The notes under the pieces are model-generated. The model was not told the origin of the DNA and searched no databases. It was given only the letters and a program-made list of their open reading frames with translations. Below, one piece after another: positions 16,780 to 25,470 of a stretch of DNA of 41,607 nucleotides. Source of the stretch: SMWD01 sp964629475. GTDB lineage: Bacteria; Pseudomonadota; Gammaproteobacteria; Steroidobacterales; GCA-2729495. Where the stretch lies: NCBI GenBank assembly GCA_964629475.1, contig CAZVQW010000022.1:1-41607 (forward strand). Reading direction: 5' to 3'. How positions within the stretch are numbered: position 1 is the stretch's first letter; each line of letters begins with the position of its first letter. Both the position numbers and the translations under genes were made by a program.

Positions 16780-18173
16780 CAGAACATATCTGCGGATCGT
16801 CGCTCGATCCATTCGTCGGCAATCAATCGAACCCGTACACGATTATTCTGTTGTGCTATTCGATTCCATTCGCCGACCGTGCTGTCGGATGACAGTTCAG
16901 GATAGGCAAGGACAGGACTGGAGTTACCGAGTGGATTAACAACGATACGAATATTTTCTGACACATCGCCATCGAGTGCGGCGACATAGTTTGCGAAAGT
17001 TACCGACTGTTTTGCGGACTGCGTGAATGCATTCTCAGCACCCAGCCCAATCCTGTCGCAATGGCGAATCGATTCATCCGCCGCACCCGCAGACCAGCTA
17101 CCGTCATCCGCCTGTACGGTGCAAAAATCTCCAACGTGACTGTCGAGTTGCACAACGCCTGTGAACCCGGTCGCGCGAAGCTCGCCGACCAGCCTGTCAA
17201 TCATCTCGAGTCGCTGATCACCAAACGGAATATCGTCGCGGCCATAAGTTGCTTCGCTGTTCACCTGCCATTCGAGATTGCTGATAATGGTGCGTAATTC
17301 ACTCGCCGTCTGCACACGCTCGCCCATCGCGGCAGTACCACTGTTCGCTTGTGCCGCCGCCCGCTCGGCCTCGACCGTACTCAGCAACTGGACGTTCTGA
17401 TCATAGACGGCACGCCAAGCTTCCTGAGTGTTGATATACAGCCAGAAAAAAGTTGCCGCGAACAATGACAACCCGGCAACCAGCAAGGTAGTCGCATTCA
17501 ATCCTCGCAATGCCGATACTTCTTTGCCGAATAGTCCCGCCTGTTTACCGGCGACCGGTGCGTTCTGCTCGGTGGTCGACTCCTTTAATAATCGCGTGAC
17601 GCTGGATTCGATGTCCGCTCGCAGTGCGTCCTGATGATGATGCAGCATCTGCTCGAACCATGTGTGCAACTCACCCCAATCCGCGGGCTCCATCATGCGC
17701 TCGACATCGGCCAACGTCTGGTTGACGTCGGCGTCCGGAATAACCTCGGTTTCATTTTCAATATTAGCTGCGTCCGGAATGATCTCCGGCGGCGGGATCA
17801 GATTCAGAGATTTCAGCGTATCGGCAACCTGAACCGGTTTGATTTGCTTCGGCAACACACCGACTGCTCCGAGCGCCCGGGCCTGACCGACATACAATTC
17901 ACCAGCCTGCGATGTGTACATCATGATCGGAATCGTCGCCGTCGCCGGATTATCCTTAATCGCACGCACAGCCTGAAAGCCATCCATTCCAGGCATCAGG
18001 TGGTCCATGAAAATAACATCGGGACGTGCCGCAGCCAGATAATCCAGCGCCTCTTCAGCCGAAGCGGCCGTTTCCACGCGAATCTGGTGCCGCTCCAGCA
18101 CCTTTGCGAGTACTTGACGCGCAGTCTGCGAATCATCAACGATCAGGGCACATTTTGGCGCAGATTCGGTCAT
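16779..18173 (-). CDS. Response regulator with receiver, membrane segment and C-terminal extracytoplasmic domain
   Basis: A 464-residue protein of unusual layout. Residues 1-125 are a CheY-like receiver with Asp13/Asp14, the phospho-acceptor Asp57 (FMDHLMPGMDG) and Lys109 (LPKQIKP). A linker of about 100 residues follows, acidic at first and then probably helical. A single membrane segment lies near 225-247 (GLNATTLLVAGLSLFAATFF). The last 215 residues would be outside the cytoplasm and match no family I recognise. The start at 18173 was chosen because the receiver begins right there; an upstream extension to 18341 looks non-coding. There is no DNA-binding, GGDEF or other output domain, and no histidine kinase adjacent. 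It overlaps the YheT-type hydrolase gene by one base and is divergent from a GGDEF-EAL gene. Confidence 0.75.
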   Translation of the reverse strand: MTESAPKCALIVDDSQTARQVLAKVLERHQIRVETAASAEEALDYLAAARPDVIFMDHLMPGMDGFQAVRAIKDNPATATIPIMMYTSQAGELYVGQARALGAVGVLPKQIKPVQVADTLKSLNLIPPPEIIPDAANIENETEVIPDADVNQTLADVERMMEPADWGELHTWFEQMLHHHQDALRADIESSVTRLLKESTTEQNAPVAGKQAGLFGKEVSALRGLNATTLLVAGLSLFAATFFWLYINTQEAWRAVYDQNVQLLSTVEAERAAAQANSGTAAMGERVQTASELRTIISNLEWQVNSEATYGRDDIPFGDQRLEMIDRLVGELRATGFTGVVQLDSHVGDFCTVQADDGSWSAGAADESIRHCDRIGLGAENAFTQSAKQSVTFANYVAALDGDVSENIRIVVNPLGNSSPVLAYPELSSDSTVGEWNRIAQQNNRVRVRLIADEWIERRSADMF

Positions 18174-18484
18174 TGGCCGGCAAACCCGATACGAGCAACA
18201 GGCTGATTCTATAGCGGCGACGGGTCCGGGGGCCAGATATGTCGCCATACTCTGGTTGCAACGACGTTTTCTATGCGGATATGGCGCCCATGCGGACTTG
18301 TGGAGAGGCCGCCAAAAGGCGAAACTGTGTCTATACGGCACCGTTAAAGCGGCGCCAAATAAGAAAAATAAACTTTACCAAGCCGTCGAATGTCCTGACC
18401 TGCGGCATAGCGAGCCGGTAACGAGCCGTTACCGGCCCGGATCACCGCATAAAGGGTTTCGCCGCCGGAGCCGACCGGATTTTC
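18174..18484. promoter_or_regulatory. Divergent intergenic region with an 8-bp inverted repeat
   Basis: This 311-bp gap between the response-regulator gene (minus) and the GGDEF-EAL gene (plus) holds no gene. A perfect inverted repeat, CCGGTAAC (18415-18422), spacer GAGCC, GTTACCGG (18428-18435), lies about 50 bp before the GGDEF-EAL start and is a good operator candidate. An A-rich tract lies near 18360-18373. No confident promoter boxes were found. Confidence 0.45.
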
Positions 18485-20503
18485 ATGACCTTCACCAAGC
18501 TGCCATCCAACCACCGCCTGACGGCCATCCTGCTGATGACCACACTGGCATCGGCAATTGCGGCAGTTCTGTACGTTCTACTTACGGACGAGCGGCCCAT
18601 TGAGCTGACCGCCTTGTTGTTCGGTGTGACCGGTGCCGCGGCTGTCGCAACATTTCTGGCCTACCGGCAAACCGCCTCTTTTACCGCAGCCGCGGTACAG
18701 GCACATGAATTGGCTAACGGGGATACGATCGAACCATCTGCCGCGACCACAGCCACGATGGAACTCACTGACACGATCGAACAAATCCGGCAGCGATTAA
18801 ACAATGCCGAAGCCGCTGATTTCCAGCTGGATGTGTTGCTCGATGCCCTGAACGACGCTGTCGTACTAACGGATCTCGACGGCAATATCATCCGCCTCAA
18901 CGAATCAGCGTCGCACTTGCTAGGCTACCCGGACGACGCGCTGAATAAACAACCGATCCGAACCCTGATCGCTGCCGAACACCACGATGGATTTCGACTG
19001 AGTAACGAAAAGCGCCCGGTCGAAACAATTTTCATCAGCCGACAGGGGAACAGAATCCCTGTGTCGTACACCACTTCGAGGCTGGACTCCGAGCAGTTTT
19101 CTTTTGCCGGCTACATCGTTGCAGCACGCAATATTTCAGAGCGCAAGGTCACAGAACAACGAATCCGGTATCTGGCCCGCATTGACACGCTGACGAAACT
19201 TTCCAACCGCATGCAGTTTCAGCACCTGTTGCAGCGTGGTATCGCACGAGCGCAGCGCAGAAAACATCAAATCATAATGCTCTACCTGGATATCGATCGC
19301 TTCAAAGATATTAACGATACATTCGGCCATGCTGCAGGTGATGCTTGCCTGGAATCTATCGCGAACCGTCTGGCCAGGCTCATGCCGGAGAACGCAATCA
19401 TCGGTCGTCTGGCCGGCGATGAATTTGCAGCAGCAATCGAATGGGACGGACCGGAAGAAAGCCTGATGGCCTTTGTTCAGTCCACCGCACGACACATGCT
19501 TACCGAACTGACCAGGCTGCTGAACATTCAGGGTCACGAGATTCATACGACATTGAGTATCGGCATCTCGTGTTACCCAAAAGATGCCGATAACGTCATC
19601 GACCTGATCCGCAGTGCCGATGCCGCACTGTATCGCGCAAAAAAAATGCCGGGCAATTCATTTGAATTTTTCGATGCGCAGATGAATGCCGAAGAAGTCG
19701 AACGACTCATGCTCAAGAGCAAGCTGCGTCGATCCTATGAGCTCGATGAGCTGCTTATTCACTACCAGCCGAAAATCGATACGAAGAGCGGGCAAGTGTC
19801 CGGCGCTGAAGCCCTCGTTCGCTGGGAAATGTCGGACAGGGGACTGGTTTTACCGTCGGAGTTTATACCGCTCGCCGAGGAAACAAATCTGATTATCGAA
19901 ATCGGTGAATGGGTATTGAATCAGGTCTGTATCGATTTACGACGCTGGCAGAACGAACTTCACACTCCCGGTCGGATAGCGATAAACCTGTCCCTGAAGC
20001 AACTGGCTCAACCAAATTTCTCGCGGCGCATCAAAGCCATTTTTGAGCACCATCACATCGACCCTTCCTGCCTGGAACTGGAAATCACAGAAAGCACGTT
20101 GATGCATGATGCGGAACATGCGGTGACGTTATTAAAACAACTGGATGAACTGGGGCTGACACTGTCGATTGATGATTTCGGTACCGGTTATTCTTCTCTC
20201 AGCGCTCTGCAACAGTTCCCGATCAGCACACTGAAAATTGATCAGTCTTTCATTCACGATATGCGGGCCAACAAGGATACCGGCAAGATTATTGCAGCGA
20301 TCATCGACATGGCACACAGCATGGATATGGATGTGGTTGCCGAGGGCGTCGAATCCGAACTGCAACTACGCCAACTCAGGGAACTTAATTGCGACCATGT
20401 TCAGGGACTGCTGTTCGGCGAACCGATGGATGCGGATAGCTACTTTGCGCTGCTCAGCACGAAACAGAAAGGCCTGCTCTCGTACAGAAATCTGTTCGGT
20501 TAA
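18485..20503 (+). CDS. PAS-GGDEF-EAL cyclic-di-GMP signalling protein
   Basis: A 672-residue inner-membrane protein that could make and degrade cyclic di-GMP. Two membrane helices (about 12-34 and 41-60) are followed by a PAS domain (about 113-220). The GGDEF domain (about 230-395) has the variant signature AGDEF at 310-314 with LDIDRFKDIND upstream; AGDEF forms can be active, but no RxxD inhibitory site precedes it. The EAL domain (about 405-660) keeps EAL at 442-444, Asn501, Glu533 and DDFGTGYS at 563-570, so phosphodiesterase activity is likely. It is divergent from the membrane response regulator and may act in the same circuit. The ribosome binding site is weak. Confidence 0.93.
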   Translation: MTFTKLPSNHRLTAILLMTTLASAIAAVLYVLLTDERPIELTALLFGVTGAAAVATFLAYRQTASFTAAAVQAHELANGDTIEPSAATTATMELTDTIEQIRQRLNNAEAADFQLDVLLDALNDAVVLTDLDGNIIRLNESASHLLGYPDDALNKQPIRTLIAAEHHDGFRLSNEKRPVETIFISRQGNRIPVSYTTSRLDSEQFSFAGYIVAARNISERKVTEQRIRYLARIDTLTKLSNRMQFQHLLQRGIARAQRRKHQIIMLYLDIDRFKDINDTFGHAAGDACLESIANRLARLMPENAIIGRLAGDEFAAAIEWDGPEESLMAFVQSTARHMLTELTRLLNIQGHEIHTTLSIGISCYPKDADNVIDLIRSADAALYRAKKMPGNSFEFFDAQMNAEEVERLMLKSKLRRSYELDELLIHYQPKIDTKSGQVSGAEALVRWEMSDRGLVLPSEFIPLAEETNLIIEIGEWVLNQVCIDLRRWQNELHTPGRIAINLSLKQLAQPNFSRRIKAIFEHHHIDPSCLELEITESTLMHDAEHAVTLLKQLDELGLTLSIDDFGTGYSSLSALQQFPISTLKIDQSFIHDMRANKDTGKIIAAIIDMAHSMDMDVVAEGVESELQLRQLRELNCDHVQGLLFGEPMDADSYFALLSTKQKGLLSYRNLFG

Positions 20504-20743
20504 TCTCAATTTTGCACGTGAGCCCCGATATTTTTCAGTTGATATTCAGTTGCTTATCAGCTTTTAACAGACTTTCTTTACTTGCCGGTGCACCAACCGT
20601 TGGAAAATCTATTTGTAGCTGAGGCATAATTGAAGCAGAAAAAATAAGTGTGGCGAGTCGCCTCAAGTCCGCGTCCCGGATCCTTGCGACAAATGCCCGA
20701 TAACCGTCTCATTCGCGATCTCACTGCCCGGGGATAACACCGC

Positions 20744-21112
20744 ATGCTCAGAGTCAGCCAACTATTGATTACCGGCCTCGCCATAATAATGGCACCCGGA
20801 CTACAGGCAGACTGCGTTTACCCGGAGGATATCGTCATCCCGGATGGCGCCAACTCGACTTATGAAGAAATGAGCGACAGTCAGTTATTCGTCAAGGAGT
20901 ATATGGCTGAGATGGAAGCCTTCCTCGACTGTCTCGAGCAGGAAAAACTCACCGAGGCCGACAACCTGACCAGCGATCTGACTAACAACCTGACTAATCA
21001 AGCGGATCAGCTACAGCACACAGAGCAGCGCCACGCAGCTATCGATGCAATGGAGTCTGTCGCTGCAAGTTTTAACGAACAGGTCCGCGCGTTTAAAAAG
21101 GCCAACCCCTGA
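20744..21112 (+). CDS. Small exported protein of unknown function
   Basis: A 122-residue protein that I do not recognise. It starts with a signal peptide (MLRVSQLLITGLAIIMAPG), with likely cleavage after LQA at residue 22, so it should be periplasmic. The mature part is acidic, has two early cysteines (Cys24 and one near residue 63) that could form a disulfide, and is mainly helical by composition (EYMAEMEAFLDCLEQEKL, then an Asn/Leu/Thr-rich stretch). It has a GGGG ribosome binding site and stands alone between the GGDEF-EAL gene and mdh. Confidence 0.7.
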   Translation: MLRVSQLLITGLAIIMAPGLQADCVYPEDIVIPDGANSTYEEMSDSQLFVKEYMAEMEAFLDCLEQEKLTEADNLTSDLTNNLTNQADQLQHTEQRHAAIDAMESVAASFNEQVRAFKKANP

Positions 21113-21266
21113 CGATGCCTCCTGGAACCCTTGCAATAACCTGCCGGGGAACAGCCTGCTAGGGGTTTTCCCTACTTAGACAACCTCCCGCCTGCAGGAT
21201 AGAATTTTGCCCCCGCGTTTCGGGCCTCCCGGTCGACGCCATGATTTACCAGCACAGGAAAATGCA

Positions 21267-22244
21267 ATGACACAAGCCGCCAGAGTCACCATTACCGGCG
21301 CCGCCGGCCAGATTGGTTATCAACTCGCCTTCCGGATCGCTTCCGGGCAGCTGCTGGGCGCCAACCAGCCGGTCATTTTGCAACTTCTGGAAATCCCACC
21401 GGCACTCGATGCACTGAAAGGTGTCGGCATGGAACTGGAAGACTGCGCGTTCCCGACTCTGCAAGGCGTCGTAGTAACCGATCAGCCCGATGTCGCATTC
21501 AAGGACACTGATTATGCGCTGCTCGTCGGCGCCAAGCCCCGTGGCCCAGGTATGGAACGCGCTGACCTGTTAAAAGGCAATGCAGCGATCTTCTCGGTCC
21601 AGGGTAAATCAATGAACGATCACGCCAGTCGTGACGTGAAGGTACTCGTCGTCGGCAATCCGGCCAACACGAATGCGTTGATTGCTCAGCAGAACGCACC
21701 GGACCTGAATCCGGCAAACTTCACGGCCATGACAAGGCTCGATCATAATCGAGCGCTGGCCCAACTGGCAGAAAAAACCGGCAACCACGTCAACCAGATC
21801 AAGCATATGACAATCTGGGGCAACCACTCCGCAACGCAATATCCGGATATCAGCCAGGTCAGGATCGGTGACCGTGATGCCCCGGACGTTGTCGATGAGC
21901 AATGGGTCGTCGATGACTTCATCCCAACCGTGCAGCAACGTGGTGCAGCAATCATCAAGGCGCGTGGCCTGTCGAGCGCAGCCTCGGCAGCCTCCTCCGC
22001 CATCGATCACATGCGCGACTGGGCACTCGGCACACCTGGCGACGATTGGGTTAGCATGGCGATCCCGGCCGACGGTAGTTACGGGATCGAACCGGGGATC
22101 ATCTATTCTTATCCGTGTCGTTGCAGTCAGGGTAAATATGAGATTGTCCAGGGACTCGATATCAGTGACTTCAGTCGCGAACGCATGAGTGTGACCGAGG
22201 ACGAATTACGCGAGGAGCGTGCCGCGATTGCCGACCTGTTGTAA
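21267..22244 (+). CDS. mdh: Malate dehydrogenase
   Basis: NAD-dependent interconversion of malate and oxaloacetate in the TCA cycle. The 325-residue product is of the cytosolic-like type common in beta- and some gammaproteobacteria. The NAD-binding loop TGAAGQIGY lies at 10-18, substrate-binding arginines at 92 and 98 (KPRGPGMER), and the catalytic His187 in IWGNHSATQ. The start at 21267 has AGGA at 21256-21259; an in-frame upstream ATG at 21207 lacks support. The frame is complete. Confidence 0.96.
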   Translation: MTQAARVTITGAAGQIGYQLAFRIASGQLLGANQPVILQLLEIPPALDALKGVGMELEDCAFPTLQGVVVTDQPDVAFKDTDYALLVGAKPRGPGMERADLLKGNAAIFSVQGKSMNDHASRDVKVLVVGNPANTNALIAQQNAPDLNPANFTAMTRLDHNRALAQLAEKTGNHVNQIKHMTIWGNHSATQYPDISQVRIGDRDAPDVVDEQWVVDDFIPTVQQRGAAIIKARGLSSAASAASSAIDHMRDWALGTPGDDWVSMAIPADGSYGIEPGIIYSYPCRCSQGKYEIVQGLDISDFSRERMSVTEDELREERAAIADLL

Positions 22245-22290
22245 CGGGCTGTCGCTACTTTGGGGCGGTGAGAGTGGATTCCGGCGCTAT

Positions 22291-22305
22291 GCGTTATAGT
22301 AACGC
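22291..22305 (+). promoter_or_regulatory. Palindrome overlapping a possible -10 box upstream of fadE
   Basis: GCGTTA-TAG-TAACGC is a perfect 15-bp inverted repeat 34 bp before the fadE start, and it contains TATAGT (22295-22300), a plausible -10. Such overlap would suit repression. The sequence does not match the FadR or PsrA sites I know, so the regulator is unknown. Confidence 0.4.
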
Positions 22306-22338
22306 CTACAAAAACAACGAAATCCATCGAGTAACAAC

Positions 22339-24789
22339 ATGTTAACCACGATTCTACTTTCCCTTATCTGGCTGGCTGCGTTCATCACAGTTGGGCTTGT
22401 ACTCGCTTATCAGCGGGTCGATCTGAGAACATCGACGATCGTCCTCGGATTCTCCCTGCTCGCTTACAGCCTGTTTGGCGTTGGCCACTGGCTGTGGATG
22501 CTGATTCTGTGGATCGGATTTGCCTGTCTCGTCACGGTCAACCTGCCGAACTTTCGCCGCGAGAGAATTTCGGCCCCATTGCTCAAGATCTATCGCTCAA
22601 TACTGCCACCGATTTCCGATACTGAACGCGAAGCACTCGAAGCCGGGACGGTCTGGTGGGACGGTGAACTGTTCAGCGGGCAACCGAACTGGAGCAAGTT
22701 GACTGCGCTGCCGGCTGCGAAATTGACGGAAGAAGAACAGGCATTTCTCGATGGCCCGACCGAAGAGTTGTGCCGAATCGTTGACGATTGGCAAATTACG
22801 CACGAGCTGGCCGACATGCCACCTGAAACATGGGCTTTCATCAAGGAACATCGTTTCTTCGCAATGATTATTCCGAAGGAATATGGCGGACTGGAATTTT
22901 CACCCTTCGCCGTGGCTTCGGTGCTCACCAAGCTCGCCAGCCGCAGCGTCGTTGTCGCTTCGACGGTCGGCGTGCCGAACTCGCTCGGCCCGGCTGAATT
23001 GCTGCTCCACTATGGCACCAGGGAACAACAGGACCGGTACCTGCCGGGACTCGCCAGTGGTGAGGAAATTCCATGCTTTGCGCTGACCGGCCCGCGCGTT
23101 GGCTCCGACGCATCGACACTTCCTGATACCGGCATCATCTGCAAGGGAACGTTCAACGGCGAAGAAATCATCGGTATCCGGCTGAACTGGGACAAGCGGT
23201 ATATCACGCTGGCGCCGATTGCGACCGTGCTCGGTCTTGCATTCAAGCTATACGACCCCGAGCACCTGGTCGGGGATCGGGACGAATACGGCATCACGGC
23301 CGCACTGATCCCGACCGATACCGAAGGTGTCGAGATCGGGCGCCGGCATTTCCCGCTCAACATCCCGTTTCAAAATGGCCCGACCCGCGGTAAAGATGTC
23401 TTCGTGCCTCTCGACAGTATCATCGGGGGCATGGAACAAGCCGGGCAGGGCTGGCGCATGCTCGTTGAGCAATTGGCCGCCGGACGTTCGATAGTTTTAC
23501 CCGCCAATGCATCCGGTGGCGCACAAACTGCCGTCTACAGTTCCGGCGCCTATACGCGCATCCGCAAGCAGTTCAATATGTCGGTCAGCCGCTTCGAAGG
23601 CGTCGGCGAAGCACTCGCGCGCATGGCCGCACGCACATACATCATCAACTCCGCCGTTGCGGTTACGTGTACCGCGATTGGCCGTGGTGAAAAACCTGCC
23701 GTGGCATCCGCAATTCTGAAATATCACTGCACCGAACTAGGTCGAAAGATCGCCGATGATGCAATGGACGTGCAGGGTGGCAAGGGTGTCATGCTCGGCC
23801 CAAAGAATTATCTTGGCCGCGGCTATCAGGCCATTCCTATCGCGATCACGGTCGAGGGTGCAAACATCCTGACACGTAGCCTTATTATTTATGGTCAGGG
23901 CGCGATTCGCTGCCATCCGTTCGTCTTCAAGGAGATGGAAGCGGCGAGCAACGAAAACCATGCACAGGGCCTGATAGATTTCGATGCATCACTGTTCGGT
24001 CATATCGGTTATGCCTTCAGCAACATGGCGCGCTCTTTCGTGCTCGCGTTGACCCATGCAAAGTTCAGCATGACGCCGCAATCTGGGCCGGTCGCGCGCT
24101 ACTACCAGCATATCAATCGTTACAGTGCTGCATTTGCACTGGCTTCCGATATCGCGATGCTGAACCTGGGCGGAGATCTGAAACGTCGCGAAAGCCTGTC
24201 AGCCCGCCTCGGCGATGTTTTCAGCTCGATGTACCTGGCCAGCATGGTGCTAAAACATTTTGAAGACCAGGGACGGCCGGATGACGATCTGCCGCTCGTC
24301 GAATGGGCCTGTCGCTGCCTGCTGTACCGGGCACAGGAGCAACTGCACGGCTTCCTGCGTAATTTCCCGAACCGATTCCTCGCCGCCGGTCTGCGCGTGC
24401 TGATATTTCCACGCGGACGCATGTACTCGGCGCCGTCTGATGAATTGTCCTTGAAAATTGTCGACCTCATTACCTACCCGACCGAAGCTCGCGAGCGCCT
24501 GTGTGCCGGCATTTATTCGACAACCGAACCCGGCAACCCAATCGGCCTGTTACAGGAGGCGTTGCAAGCCGCAGAAGCCGCGACACCACTCGAAAACAAG
24601 CTCCGTGACGCCCGGCGGGCTGGCGTAATCGGATCAGACGATCCGCTTGAGACGATCGAACAAGCGGAGAAAGAAGGCGTTCTGACGGCCGATGAAGCCG
24701 CGCAACTCAAGGCACTCGATGCGCAGATCATGGCACTGATTGATGTCGATGATTTCGCCGCCGAGGAGTTGTCTGCCGGCACCTCCTGA
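22339..24789 (+). CDS. fadE: Acyl-CoA dehydrogenase
   Basis: First dehydrogenation step of fatty-acid beta-oxidation. The 816 residues match the long membrane-associated FadE of E. coli. Two N-terminal hydrophobic segments (about 3-23 and 35-65) are followed by the acyl-CoA dehydrogenase core. Recognisable blocks include IIPKEYGGLEFSPFA, CFALTGPRVGSDA, GPTRGKDVFVPLD and DDAMDVQGGKGVMLGPKNY, the last holding the FAD-binding and catalytic region. The C-terminal 250 residues are the FadE-specific extension. It is a single-gene unit with its own upstream palindrome. Confidence 0.95.
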   Translation: MLTTILLSLIWLAAFITVGLVLAYQRVDLRTSTIVLGFSLLAYSLFGVGHWLWMLILWIGFACLVTVNLPNFRRERISAPLLKIYRSILPPISDTEREALEAGTVWWDGELFSGQPNWSKLTALPAAKLTEEEQAFLDGPTEELCRIVDDWQITHELADMPPETWAFIKEHRFFAMIIPKEYGGLEFSPFAVASVLTKLASRSVVVASTVGVPNSLGPAELLLHYGTREQQDRYLPGLASGEEIPCFALTGPRVGSDASTLPDTGIICKGTFNGEEIIGIRLNWDKRYITLAPIATVLGLAFKLYDPEHLVGDRDEYGITAALIPTDTEGVEIGRRHFPLNIPFQNGPTRGKDVFVPLDSIIGGMEQAGQGWRMLVEQLAAGRSIVLPANASGGAQTAVYSSGAYTRIRKQFNMSVSRFEGVGEALARMAARTYIINSAVAVTCTAIGRGEKPAVASAILKYHCTELGRKIADDAMDVQGGKGVMLGPKNYLGRGYQAIPIAITVEGANILTRSLIIYGQGAIRCHPFVFKEMEAASNENHAQGLIDFDASLFGHIGYAFSNMARSFVLALTHAKFSMTPQSGPVARYYQHINRYSAAFALASDIAMLNLGGDLKRRESLSARLGDVFSSMYLASMVLKHFEDQGRPDDDLPLVEWACRCLLYRAQEQLHGFLRNFPNRFLAAGLRVLIFPRGRMYSAPSDELSLKIVDLITYPTEARERLCAGIYSTTEPGNPIGLLQEALQAAEAATPLENKLRDARRAGVIGSDDPLETIEQAEKEGVLTADEAAQLKALDAQIMALIDVDDFAAEELSAGTS

Positions 24790-24885
24790 CCCGGCGCGGT
24801 CATTGCGACCGATTCTCGTTAACCATGACACTCCGGGCGGGGTCGGTTAAGCTTTCGTGTCTGCACCCGAATGGAGCGTAAGATA

Positions 24886-25365
24886 ATGATCACTCGTCAC
24901 TCAGGTAGCCTGATGTTCACCCTGATACTGCTGTTGACCGGCTGCGGCGGCAGCGAACCGACTACCGGCAACAGTGCGCCAGGTAGCGACTCGGAATCGA
25001 CTGCAATGCCGCGCTCAACCGCGACGCCGGGTGCGACCGTATTCATTATCAGTCCAACCAATGGCGCAACGCTCGGGTCACCGGTCGCGATCAAATTCGG
25101 CATCAGCGGGATGAGTGTCGCTCCCGCCGGATCATTCCCCGCTAACTCGGGCCACCACCATTTGCTGATCGATACCGAACTCGAGAACCCCGACCAGCCG
25201 ATTCCGAGCGATGCGGCCCACCGTCATTTCGGCAAAGGACAAACCGAAACCAGGCTCGAACTCGAGCCGGGCCGGCACACACTGCAGCTCGTACTCGGCG
25301 ACGGTAATCACATCCCGCACAATCCACCCGTGATGTCGGCTATCGTCACAATCACGGTAGAATAG
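24886..25365 (+). CDS. DUF4399 lipoprotein
   Basis: A 159-residue outer-membrane or periplasmic lipoprotein. The signal peptide ends in the lipobox LLTG-Cys20, and a Ser/Thr/Pro-rich linker of about 30 residues follows. The rest is the DUF4399 domain, with its histidine-rich phrases GHHHLLIDTE, AAHRHFGKGQTET and LVLGDGNHIPHNPP; the conserved histidines suggest metal binding, but no function is established. The start at 24886 was preferred to 24871 because GGAG at 24873-24876 gives the right spacing and the signal peptide then has normal length. Confidence 0.85.
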   Translation: MITRHSGSLMFTLILLLTGCGGSEPTTGNSAPGSDSESTAMPRSTATPGATVFIISPTNGATLGSPVAIKFGISGMSVAPAGSFPANSGHHHLLIDTELENPDQPIPSDAAHRHFGKGQTETRLELEPGRHTLQLVLGDGNHIPHNPPVMSAIVTITVE

Positions 25366-25470
25366 ACACCACACGAGAGTCTGGACCAACCGATGAGAGA
25401 TCGTTGTGACCGGCACCGCTCGCCCGGCAGCAGTGGCCACTGACAGGCACAGCATTCTAAAATATTCGAT

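Noticed and set aside
18174..18341. A 56-residue N-terminal extension of the response regulator
   Set aside because: It is rich in Arg, Cys, His and Pro, and the receiver fold begins exactly at the internal ATG at 18173.
21113..21180. Possible terminator after the small exported protein
   Set aside because: The G/C-rich patches do not form a clean stem and no T-tract follows.
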